DNA of 50,338 nucleotides from an uncultured Brachyspira sp. (GTDB lineage Bacteria; Spirochaetota; Brachyspiria; Brachyspirales; Brachyspiraceae): NCBI RefSeq assembly GCF_944390845.1, contig NZ_CALXRM010000018.1, positions 1 to 50,338 of the forward strand, read 5' to 3'. Shown piece by piece: positions 43,838 to 50,338 of this stretch (position 1 is its first letter; each line of letters starts with the position of its first letter). The notes under the pieces were generated by a model. It saw only the letters and a program-made list of their open reading frames with translations, ran no database searches and was not told where the DNA came from. The position numbers and the translations under genes were made by a program.

Positions 43838-44401
43838 TTATTTATACATTTTGAAGAAATATACATTTTTTACTGATAGTGAAACTAATAAGCAAGAAAA
43901 TATTTTATCAGATATATTTGTTAAAAATGTTCCTATAGAAACAGATGTAGTAAGACTCTTTCCGCTATTAATTAAAGCTTTAATATATTGGTCTATAGTA
44001 CCTGTTGTAAAGCCTTTAGCCAATATTATAGAAATAGGTGCTGATATTATGCCTGCTATTATTGCAATAATTAAACCGCTGATAATTGATACTTTTATTT
44101 TTGTGAAATCATATTTTCCAGCTATAAGCCCTGCAATTATTCCTATCAAAACATTTACAATAGCAAAATGCAAATTAATATAATCTATTGTAACAGATGT
44201 TATTAGATTTGTAATAATGCCAACAATCGCTCCATATAAAGGCCCTAATATAACAGCAGTTAATATTGTGCCTATAGAGTCCATAAATAAGAATGGTATA
44301 TTTAAGAAAAGTACAACAAATGCTAAAGCTATATTTGATATTATGCCAATAAATAATATTAATATATAGTATTTAACTTTGTTTATCATACTTTTCTCCA
44401 T
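43838..44401 (-). CDS. ECF S-component-like membrane protein 2
   Basis: A 187-residue paralogue: PFLFMDSIGTILTAVILGP, LYGAIVGIITNLITS, and DYINLHFAIVNVLIGIIAGL. Five or six hydrophobic helices follow the same spacing as its neighbours. It is about as close to gene 1 as to gene 3 by eye. Fifteen bp separate it from gene 1 (44417), so these two at least are one transcript. No catalytic or metal-binding residue is conserved outside the Asp of the DSxGT block, so binding specificity cannot be predicted. Confidence 0.6.
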   Translation of the reverse strand: MEKSMINKVKYYILILFIGIISNIALAFVVLFLNIPFLFMDSIGTILTAVILGPLYGAIVGIITNLITSVTIDYINLHFAIVNVLIGIIAGLIAGKYDFTKIKVSIISGLIIAIIAGIISAPISIILAKGFTTGTIDQYIKALINSGKSLTTSVSIGTFLTNISDKIFSCLLVSLSVKNVYFFKMYK

Positions 44402-44416
44402 ATAAAGTTTATAATA

Positions 44417-44968
44417 CTATTTGTATATTTTGAAAAAGTATATTTTGTTTACTATAAAACACACAATTAAACAAGATAGTATTTTATCAAAAATGGCATC
44501 ATGCATTACTACAATTGATGTTGATAATGCAATACTTTTTCCGCTATTTATTAAAGATTCTATATATTTATGCAGCATTTCATTTGGAACTTCATAGCCC
44601 AAAGCTATAGATATAGGCACAGATATCAGTCCAGAAACTATACCTATGATTATTCCAATAATTATAGCATTGAAAAAACTTTTTAAATAATATTTTTTAG
44701 CAATAATTCCTGCTGTTATTCCTATAAAAACATTTACAATAGTAAAATGCAAATTAATATAATCTATTGTTAGAGAAGTTATTAAATTAGTAAGCATTCC
44801 AACAATAGCACCGTATATAGGTCCTAATACAACAGCAGTTAATATTGTACCTATAGAATCCATAAATAAATATGGTATGTTCAAAATTACTACTATAGAT
44901 ACTAATGTAAGGTTTGATATTATACCAATCAATATCACTAATGTATTATATTGTAATTTAGTATTCAT
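44417..44968 (-). CDS. ECF S-component-like membrane protein 1
   Basis: A 183-residue membrane protein, the first of the four-gene tandem. The block PYLFMDSIGTILTAVVLGP with IYGAIVGMLTNLITS is as in the paralogues. It has the most diverged middle (LGYEVPNEMLHKYIESLINS instead of KGFTTGTIDQ). Each copy keeps a helix with NSGKS or a related word before the last transmembrane pair, a shared feature of unknown meaning. Transcription would start at about 45.0 kb, but no clear promoter was found. If these are S components they may share one ECF ATPase module encoded elsewhere. Confidence 0.6.
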   Translation of the reverse strand: MNTKLQYNTLVILIGIISNLTLVSIVVILNIPYLFMDSIGTILTAVVLGPIYGAIVGMLTNLITSLTIDYINLHFTIVNVFIGITAGIIAKKYYLKSFFNAIIIGIIIGIVSGLISVPISIALGYEVPNEMLHKYIESLINSGKSIALSTSIVVMHDAIFDKILSCLIVCFIVNKIYFFKIYK

Positions 44969-45106
44969 ATTTTATTATCTATTATATTAATGTTTTATGA
45001 AAAATTATAAATGATAAGAGTATACCATTATGCTGATTTATACTAACTTAAAATAATTTTATTTTCAAGAAAAAAATATTTAAATTTATTATTTTTCAAA
45101 AAAAAA

Positions 45107-45133
45107 CCCTAATAAATATAAATTTATTAGGGC
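45107..45133 (-). terminator. Terminator of nox
   Basis: On the minus strand GCCCTAATAAATTTATATTT, then ATTAGGG and a run of T. The stem CCCTAATAAAT/ATTTATTAGGG lies 30 bp after the stop. Confidence 0.8.
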
Positions 45134-45163
45134 TTAAATGATATTGTATAAAATCAATTATAA

Positions 45164-46522
45164 TTATTTAGCAGTATAAGCAACCATAGTCATCCAAGAT
45201 AATGGTTTGTTATAGTGAGGTAAGAAGAAGAAGTCAGATAATGCAAAGTCTTGTACAGTCATTTCATTTGCTATAGCAAGAGAGAATGCATGTATAGCTT
45301 CAGCGTGATTATGTTTAGAAGCTATTTGAGCACCAACTATGCGTCCAGTATCTTCCATATAAACAATTTTTACTAATACATCTTCATAACTAGGCATGAA
45401 TTCTGGTCTTTCAGCATCTTTAAAGAAATTAGATTTTACTTTTAATCCTTTTTTCTTAGCAGTTTCTTCAGACCAACCAGTAGAAGCCATATTGTATCCA
45501 AATACGCAAATAGCATTAGAACCTTGAGTACCGCAATAATTAACTTTTTTACCTAAAACGTTATTAGCAGCAACAATACCCATTCTTACAGCATTAGTAG
45601 CTAAAGCTATATATTCATTGCTTTTTGAAGAACAAGAATATACAGAAGCACAGTCTCCTATAGCATAAACATTATCATCTTTAGAAGATTTCATAGTAGT
45701 ATCTACTACAATAGCACCATTAGGTAAAGTTTCTAAATAGTCTTTATAAAGTTCACTATTAGGTTTGAAACCAACTGACATAACAACCATATCTACATCA
45801 TAAGAACCTTTATCAGTAACTACTTTTTTAACTCTGCCTTCGCCTTCAAATTTTTTAACAGTTTCACCTAAATGCATTTCTATGCCAGCTTCTTTGATTC
45901 TTTTTTCAGCTTCATCAGTGATTTCTTTATCAAAGTAGTTAGCCATAACTCTAGGCATAGCTTCCATTAAGATTACTTCTTTACCATGATTTTTGAATGC
46001 TTCTATAAGTTCAACACCTATATAACCAGCACCAACTACCATAACTTTTTTAACTTCTGGTTTAGCTATTTCATCAATAATTTCTTGTCCTTGCTGATAT
46101 AGTTTAGAGAAGAAAATACCTTCTTTAAGACCATATTTAGTACCTTCTTGTTTTAATCCTTCTATAGGAGGAGTTACAGGCCAAGAACCAGTAGCAAGAA
46201 TAAGTTTATCATAATTATCTTCAAATTCTTTTCCAGTAGCTAATTCTTTAACTGTTAATTTTTTATTAGCCCAGTCTATTTTCATTACTTCATGTCCCAT
46301 ATAGACATCAATACCTTCAGATTTTAAACCTTCTGGACTAGCATAGAATAAGCCTTTAGGGTCTTTTACTACTCCGCCAACCCAAAGAGCAATACCGCAA
46401 GCTAAGAAAGATATATTATCATTTCTATCATAAGTAACTACCTGACAATTAGGATCTGTAGCTTTCAATGTTTTTGCTGCCCATGTACCAGCATGGTTAC
46501 AACCGATTACAATAACTTTCAT
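45164..46522 (-). CDS. nox: NADH oxidase (water-forming)
   Basis: A 452-residue flavoprotein of the NADH oxidase/CoA-disulfide reductase family. The N-terminal FAD site is VIVIGCNHAGTWAA; the redox Cys42 lies in SFLACGIALW; the second dinucleotide site is KVMVVGAGYIGVEL near residue 159; YAIGDCASVYS (about 289) is the FAD-binding end motif. In Brachyspira hyodysenteriae Nox reduces oxygen to water, protecting this anaerobe, and the gene is a standard typing marker for the genus. AAGGGG precedes the ATG. With PerR at 10 kb it belongs to oxygen handling. Confidence 0.95.
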   Translation of the reverse strand: MKVIVIGCNHAGTWAAKTLKATDPNCQVVTYDRNDNISFLACGIALWVGGVVKDPKGLFYASPEGLKSEGIDVYMGHEVMKIDWANKKLTVKELATGKEFEDNYDKLILATGSWPVTPPIEGLKQEGTKYGLKEGIFFSKLYQQGQEIIDEIAKPEVKKVMVVGAGYIGVELIEAFKNHGKEVILMEAMPRVMANYFDKEITDEAEKRIKEAGIEMHLGETVKKFEGEGRVKKVVTDKGSYDVDMVVMSVGFKPNSELYKDYLETLPNGAIVVDTTMKSSKDDNVYAIGDCASVYSCSSKSNEYIALATNAVRMGIVAANNVLGKKVNYCGTQGSNAICVFGYNMASTGWSEETAKKKGLKVKSNFFKDAERPEFMPSYEDVLVKIVYMEDTGRIVGAQIASKHNHAEAIHAFSLAIANEMTVQDFALSDFFFLPHYNKPLSWMTMVAYTAK

Positions 46523-46574
46523 AATATTTAACCCCTTAATTTTTAGAAATATAAAATTATTTTATTTAGTATTT

Positions 46575-46603
46575 AGTATAGTACAAAAAATATACTTGGT
46601 CAA
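46575..46603 (-). promoter_or_regulatory. Promoter of nox
   Basis: On the minus strand TTGACC (46598-46603), 17-bp spacer, TATACT (46575-46580). The leader is about 45 bases. Confidence 0.65.
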
Positions 46604-47119
46604 GGTATATTAGGTTAAGTGTCATTTTTTTTTAGTTTTTTCATACCTTTTTTGATAATTATTTCACTAATAAGCATGAATCTTTTATTTTTAGTAGAAT
46701 ATCAGCATTATATGAGGTTGAATTATTTAATTTTTATTAAGTTTTTAAAATTATTAATTAATTATTATTATACATATATGCATATTGTTTAGTAATTTTA
46801 CTATAAATAATAGTTATAGATTAATTATAATTTAATAATAACTAAAAATATATAAATGCGTATTATTTTGAAATATATATAAAATGTAAAATAGTTATTA
46901 TTTATGTAATAGGGATATTAATAAAGGATAAAATGTAAAAAATATAGTATAATTATATTTTAATAGACTATATTTAATTAAATATATACCGATCTTTAAA
47001 TATTTTCATTATGAGGCACTTGTATAAAAAATAATTTTTTTATATCTTTTATAGTAAGTGTTAAAATAATATTACATTATAGTATATTATAAGGGTAATT
47101 TTTATATTTTATAAGTATA
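46604..47119. other. AT-rich gene-free stretch between nox and mtnK
   Basis: About 515 bp of almost pure A/T, with no coding frame beyond chance and no repeat of the families seen elsewhere. A 40-codon low-complexity frame at about 46677 was not judged real. It separates two divergent promoters. Confidence 0.6.
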
Positions 47120-47147
47120 TTGATATTTACACTTTTTATGCTATATT
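47120..47147 (+). promoter_or_regulatory. Probable promoter of mtnK-mtnA
   Basis: TTGATA (47120-47125), 16-bp spacer, TATATT (47142-47147), 32 bp before the ATG. Confidence 0.5.
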
Positions 47148-47179
47148 TTGCAAAAGAAATTTATTTATGGGTTTGAACG

Positions 47180-48403
47180 ATGTTAAGATTTAATGAATAT
47201 TTTTTAATGGAAGAAAAAGATGTACTTCTTTATGTAAAAAAGAAACTTAAATATTTTAAAGCAGATGATAATATTACTTGTAAAGAAATAGGCGATGGTA
47301 ATATCAATTATGTTTATAGAATAAGTAATGGAGAAAAGTCTATAATATTAAAACAGGCTGGGGTTCATACAAGAAGTAACTCATCAGGAAGAATACTTGA
47401 TGTTAATAGAAATAGGAGAGAGGCTGAAGTATTATCTTATTATGGAGATATACTTCCGGATCTAGCACCTGAAGTTATATGCATAGATAAAGTAATGAAG
47501 CTATTTGTAATGGAAGATTTAAAAGATTATATTCCATTAAGAGATGCTTTGATGAAAGGTCATATTTATCATCATTTACAGGAACAAATAACTGACTTTT
47601 TAGTTGAAAGTACTTTATCTACAGCAGATTTCTTTATAGATAGTTTTGTTAAGAAAGATAATGCAGCAAAATATGTTAATAAAGAATTATGTAAGATAAG
47701 TGAAGAACTTGTATTTAGAGAGCCGTTTTTTAATGTTTTAAATGAAAATAGCTTTTCTGAATCTTTAAATGATTTTGTAAAAACAAATCTTTATGATAAT
47801 AAACATATTCAATTAGAGGCAGCAAAATTGAAATGTGAATTTATGAATCATTCACAAGCCTTAATACATGGAGATTTACATACAGGATCAATATTTGTTA
47901 AAGACGATTGTATGAAGATTATGGACTGTGAATTTGCTTTCTATGGTCCAATAGGGTATGATGTAGGTACTATAGTAGCTAATTTTATATTTGCTTATAT
48001 TTATCATTTAGTTATTACTAATGATAAAAATTATACTTCTTTCTTATACAAGGTTATAGATGATATAATAAAATTATTTAAAGATAAATTCATTACTAAA
48101 TTTATACATGAAAGTATTGATGTTTCAGTACAAAGTGATGGTTTTATAGAATTTTATTTGCTTGAAGTATTAAAAACATCTTATGGTATTTGCGGACTTG
48201 AAATATTAAGAAGAACTACTGGATGTGCTAAGGTAAAAGAGATAGAATCTGTTACTGATGAAGATACTAGAAAGAAAATGGAATATATATTATTAAATTT
48301 AGGTATGGAATGTATTATATATAGGGATAAACTTTCTGAAGAAGATAAGTTTATGAAATTTATTGATAATGTAATTCAAAATTTAAATTTTAATAATATC
48401 TAA
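47180..48403 (+). CDS. mtnK: 5-methylthioribose kinase
   Basis: A 407-residue kinase of the MtnK family that phosphorylates 5-methylthioribose at carbon 1. Signatures are EIGDGNINYVYRI near residues 37-49 (nucleotide loop), ILKQAGVHTRS, the Brenner-type catalytic motif ALIHGDLHTGSIFV (Asp near 233) and the metal-site DCEFAFYGPIGYDVG. Length is normal. It recycles the sulfur-containing by-product of SAM-dependent polyamine and other reactions. The next gene, 22 bp away, is the isomerase that would follow in the pathway, so the two are an operon. A second ATG at 47207 is possible. Confidence 0.93.
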   Translation: MLRFNEYFLMEEKDVLLYVKKKLKYFKADDNITCKEIGDGNINYVYRISNGEKSIILKQAGVHTRSNSSGRILDVNRNRREAEVLSYYGDILPDLAPEVICIDKVMKLFVMEDLKDYIPLRDALMKGHIYHHLQEQITDFLVESTLSTADFFIDSFVKKDNAAKYVNKELCKISEELVFREPFFNVLNENSFSESLNDFVKTNLYDNKHIQLEAAKLKCEFMNHSQALIHGDLHTGSIFVKDDCMKIMDCEFAFYGPIGYDVGTIVANFIFAYIYHLVITNDKNYTSFLYKVIDDIIKLFKDKFITKFIHESIDVSVQSDGFIEFYLLEVLKTSYGICGLEILRRTTGCAKVKEIESVTDEDTRKKMEYILLNLGMECIIYRDKLSEEDKFMKFIDNVIQNLNFNNI

Positions 48404-48425
48404 TTTAGTTATTTTGGAGTTTTTT

Positions 48426-49481
48426 ATGCTTGATAGGATAGATAAAAATTTAGCTTTTATGCTTCAATTTGAAAATATAGCTTGGTATTATGAAGGCTGC
48501 GTTAAAATATTGGATAGGAGAGTTTATCCTAATAAAGTAAATTTTGTTGAATGTAAAACCCATAAAGAAGTTTCAAAAGCTATAGCTGATATGGTTACTC
48601 AAAGTGCCGGCCCTTATTTGGCAGTTGCTATGGGTATGGCATTGGCTGGTTATGAATCGAGACATTTGGAAGGTAATGATAGAATAGAGTTTTTAACTAA
48701 TGCCTGCAATACATTGGCAAATTCAAGACCTACTACAAGTGCAAGAATGATGTCTATAACTAAAAACTGTCTTGATGCTGGTATAGAAGCTATAAAATCT
48801 AATAAAGACCCTATAGAAGCCATGTTCAATATGGGTATAGATTTATCTACTAAAAGATACTCCAAAATAAAAAAAATAGCAGAAAATTTAGTTTCAATGT
48901 ATCCGGATAAAGGTACTATACTTACACAATGTTTTGGTGAGTCTATAGTAGGCTTTATGATACAGGAATTCCAAAATAAAAATAAAGATATAAAAGTTGT
49001 ATGTGCTGAAACAAGACCATATTTCCAAGGAGCAAGACTTACAGCTACAGTTGCCTATGATCAAGGAGCTGATGTTACAGTTATAACTGATAATATGGTT
49101 GCTTATACTATGCAGGAGAAAAAAATAGATGTATTCACTTCTGCTGCTGACTTAATATGTTTGAATGGGGCAGTTGTAAATAAAATAGGTACTTTCCAAA
49201 TAGCTATTGTAGCTAAATATTTAGGAATTCCTTATTTTGTAACAGGGGCTCCGGATAAAGGTTATAACGGATATGATGATATACATTTTGAATTCAGAGA
49301 TGAAAAGCTTGTAACAGAGGCTATGGGAGTAAAAACTTCTAAAGAGGGAGTTAAAGGATTTTATCCTGCATTTGATTATACTCCTCCGCATTTGGTTAGT
49401 GCTATTGTAACAGATTTGGGTATTTATTCTCCTTATGACGTTTTCAAATACTATGTTGGAAATGATGAAGGTGAGTATTAA
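48426..49481 (+). CDS. mtnA: Methylthioribose-1-phosphate isomerase (MtnA-like)
   Basis: A 351-residue protein of the MtnA/eIF-2B-alpha superfamily. The start at 48426 has GGAG upstream; an in-frame TTG at 48414 overlaps that site. Superfamily features in the C-terminal half are the Cys of ILTQCFGES (Cys169), the Asp of SAADLICLNG (Asp242), VNKIGTFQIAIVAKYLGIPY, and ETRPYFQGARLTA. The Cys/Asp pair is the catalytic pair of MtnA at nearly the same positions. The N-terminal half (QSAGPYLAVAMGMALAG) is more diverged than in typical MtnA. Its place after mtnK supports this function. The later enzymes (aldolase or mtnBCD) are not seen. Confidence 0.75.
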   Translation: MLDRIDKNLAFMLQFENIAWYYEGCVKILDRRVYPNKVNFVECKTHKEVSKAIADMVTQSAGPYLAVAMGMALAGYESRHLEGNDRIEFLTNACNTLANSRPTTSARMMSITKNCLDAGIEAIKSNKDPIEAMFNMGIDLSTKRYSKIKKIAENLVSMYPDKGTILTQCFGESIVGFMIQEFQNKNKDIKVVCAETRPYFQGARLTATVAYDQGADVTVITDNMVAYTMQEKKIDVFTSAADLICLNGAVVNKIGTFQIAIVAKYLGIPYFVTGAPDKGYNGYDDIHFEFRDEKLVTEAMGVKTSKEGVKGFYPAFDYTPPHLVSAIVTDLGIYSPYDVFKYYVGNDEGEY

Positions 49482-49571
49482 TTAATATATACTGAATCAA
49501 TAATTCCCTAAATGTATTATAAAAAGGCAATTCTTAATGCTTTTGAAAAAATATAAATATCATATTTAGTA

Positions 49572-49942
49572 TATACTAAAAATTTTTAACTTTGTCGATT
49601 TTTTGTTGTTCTTTTTCCCGCCACATACGCTCTGTGGACTTCGTCAAAGAACCAAAAAGTGCAAATATAAAATTAGTATTAAATCATACTAATTATGTTT
49701 GACATGTAAGATAAATTACTAAATTTAAGTCGAAATGCCGCCTTTCGCAAAGCGTATCCGAGCCTCTCGAGGATATAGCTTCTTTGTGGCAATACCACAG
49801 GCACTCCCTACGGTCGCAAAAGAAGTGGGGTGTTGCGTAAGCACGCAGATCTGCACTCTGTGTGCTTCGCAGTGGGCAAAGCCCCATATCTTAAAAAGAA
49901 AATATAATTTTAATTTTGATAAAATATAGTTGTTTAGGTATA
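49572..49942 (+). repeat. TATAC-ended modular repeat, copy G
   Basis: Left end TATACTAAAAATTTTTAACT at 49572; its right end TTGTTTAGGTATA runs into copy H. The left stem is GTTCTTT (49608-49614)/AAAGAAC (49646-49652) enclosing CCCGCCACATACGCTCTGTG. The central stem is CTTCTTT (49779-49785)/AAAGAAG (49819-49825) enclosing GGCACTCCCTACGGTCGC. The module TTTCGCAAAGCGTATCCGAG precedes it. The 90 bp from 49482 hold a stray TATACTGAA at 49489 and nothing else. Confidence 0.85.
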
Positions 49943-50256
49943 TACTAAGAATTTTTAAGTTTGTCAACTGATGCACTTTATATAGAATTATCAACTTTTT
50001 TGCCGCGACTTCGTCAAAGTATCAAAAAACGCAACTGCTAGAACTTTATATTAAAAATATATGTATTAAATATAGTGTATAACCTAGATTTGTACTAAAA
50101 ATGCAGTTTTTCGCGAAGCGTATCCGAGCCTGTCGAGGATATAGGTTCTCGCCGAAGGCTGGCTGTGCAGCACGCTGTGTACTTCGTAATGGCAAAGCTC
50201 TGAAAATATTTTAAATTAAAAAAATTATTTTGACAAAATATAATTGTTTAGGTATA
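49941..50256 (+). repeat. TATAC-ended modular repeat, copy H
   Basis: It starts with the TATAC that ends copy G and stops at the TATAC of copy I. The left part matches copy A (TTGTCAACTGATGCACTTTA, AGAATTATCAACTTTTTTGC), so H and A are one subfamily. It includes TTTCGCGAAGCGTATCCGAG and GCAGCACGCTGTGTACTTCG modules. Confidence 0.85.
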
Positions 50257-50338
50257 TACTGAAAAATTTTTAACTTTGTCATTTTTTTAGTCAACTTTTT
50301 CCCGCCGCACACGCTCTGCGGACTTCGTCAAAGTTGCA
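50255..50338 (+). repeat. TATAC-ended modular repeat, copy I (cut by the window end)
   Basis: Left end TATACTGAAAAATTTTTAAC. The left stem CAACTTT (50292-50298)/AAAGTTG (50330-50336) encloses CCCGCCGCACACGCTCTGCG and GACTTCGTC. It continues beyond the window. Confidence 0.8.

Noticed and set aside
46677-46799. 40-codon frame between nox and mtnK
   Set aside because: Low-complexity Leu/Ile/Tyr/Asn composition expected from AT-rich DNA, with no ribosome binding site.
49693-49994. Three overlapping frames on both strands in copies G and H
   Set aside because: GC-rich modules lack stops in several frames at once; the frames differ between copies and none has a start signal.
25363-50338. CRISPR array or insertion sequence in the repeat-rich gaps
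   Set aside because: Repeat units are 270-380 bp with inverted ends, not short direct repeats with unique spacers, and no transposase or cas gene is present.

Overview
The window is very AT-rich DNA from a spirochaete and most likely from the genus Brachyspira. The evidence is the gene set and style: a Brachyspira-type NADH oxidase (nox), alkylsulfatase-like lipoproteins, dCache chemoreceptors, many LISC/SSC-type lipoproteins, families of outer-membrane barrel proteins, and GC-rich dispersed intergenic repeats in an otherwise A/T-dominated chromosome. The species cannot be fixed from the sequence alone. No CRISPR array, transposase, rRNA or ordinary tRNA was seen. The one clear RNA gene is tmRNA.

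Layout. 1-1044: a decayed accessory edge holding a tail fragment, the C-terminal remnant of a restriction-modification methylase, a small HNH-like protein and a truncated DUF2971 gene. 1045-5257: an HD hydrolase, a small lipoprotein and an RND efflux pump broken by two frameshifts, both in simple repeats. 5674-13250 (all minus): phosphoglucomutase, GH57 branching enzyme (glycogen metabolism), a PerR-type regulator, a ComFB-domain protein, HolA and a stand-alone HIRAN protein. 13631-19050 (plus): a lipoprotein, four outer-membrane barrel proteins and two BspA-like leucine-rich lipoproteins, forming a cell-surface island. 19419-19768: tmRNA. 19971-25327: two paralogous chemoreceptors, then pnuC-nadR for nicotinamide riboside salvage. 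25834-36020: a BatA-like VWA protein, metK, pheA-aroK, glyQ, a lipoprotein, signal peptidase I, a large protein with a possible XPB-N-like domain, and queA. 36837-41370: two tandem alkylsulfatase lipoproteins divergent from a TetR regulator, with an operator between them. 41476-44968: an M19 dipeptidase and four tandem paralogous membrane proteins resembling ECF transporter S components. 45164-49481: nox, then mtnK and an mtnA-like gene for methylthioribose salvage.

The most unusual feature is a family of nine intergenic repeats of about 270-380 bp (at 7.5, 19.1, 25.4, 28.3, 36.1, 36.4, 49.6, 49.9 and 50.3 kb). They share imperfect inverted ends (TATACTGAAAATTTTT.. and ..TTGTTTAGGTATA), join head to tail through a shared TATAC, and carry shuffled GC-rich mini-palindromes inside hairpin loops. 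Two internal stems keep their pairing although their sequence differs between copies (GTTC/GAAC versus CAAC/GTTG; CTTC/GAAG versus GTTC/GAAC). One copy has its interior inverted relative to its ends. This looks like a non-autonomous, structured mobile repeat family, and it is the best candidate here for an undescribed system.

Functional links. SAM made by MetK is used by QueA; methylthioribose derived from SAM by-products is recycled by MtnK/MtnA. Pgm and GH57 act on glucose-1-phosphate and glycogen. PerR and Nox both concern oxygen tolerance. The surface island, the chemoreceptors and the sulfatases deal with the intestinal environment.
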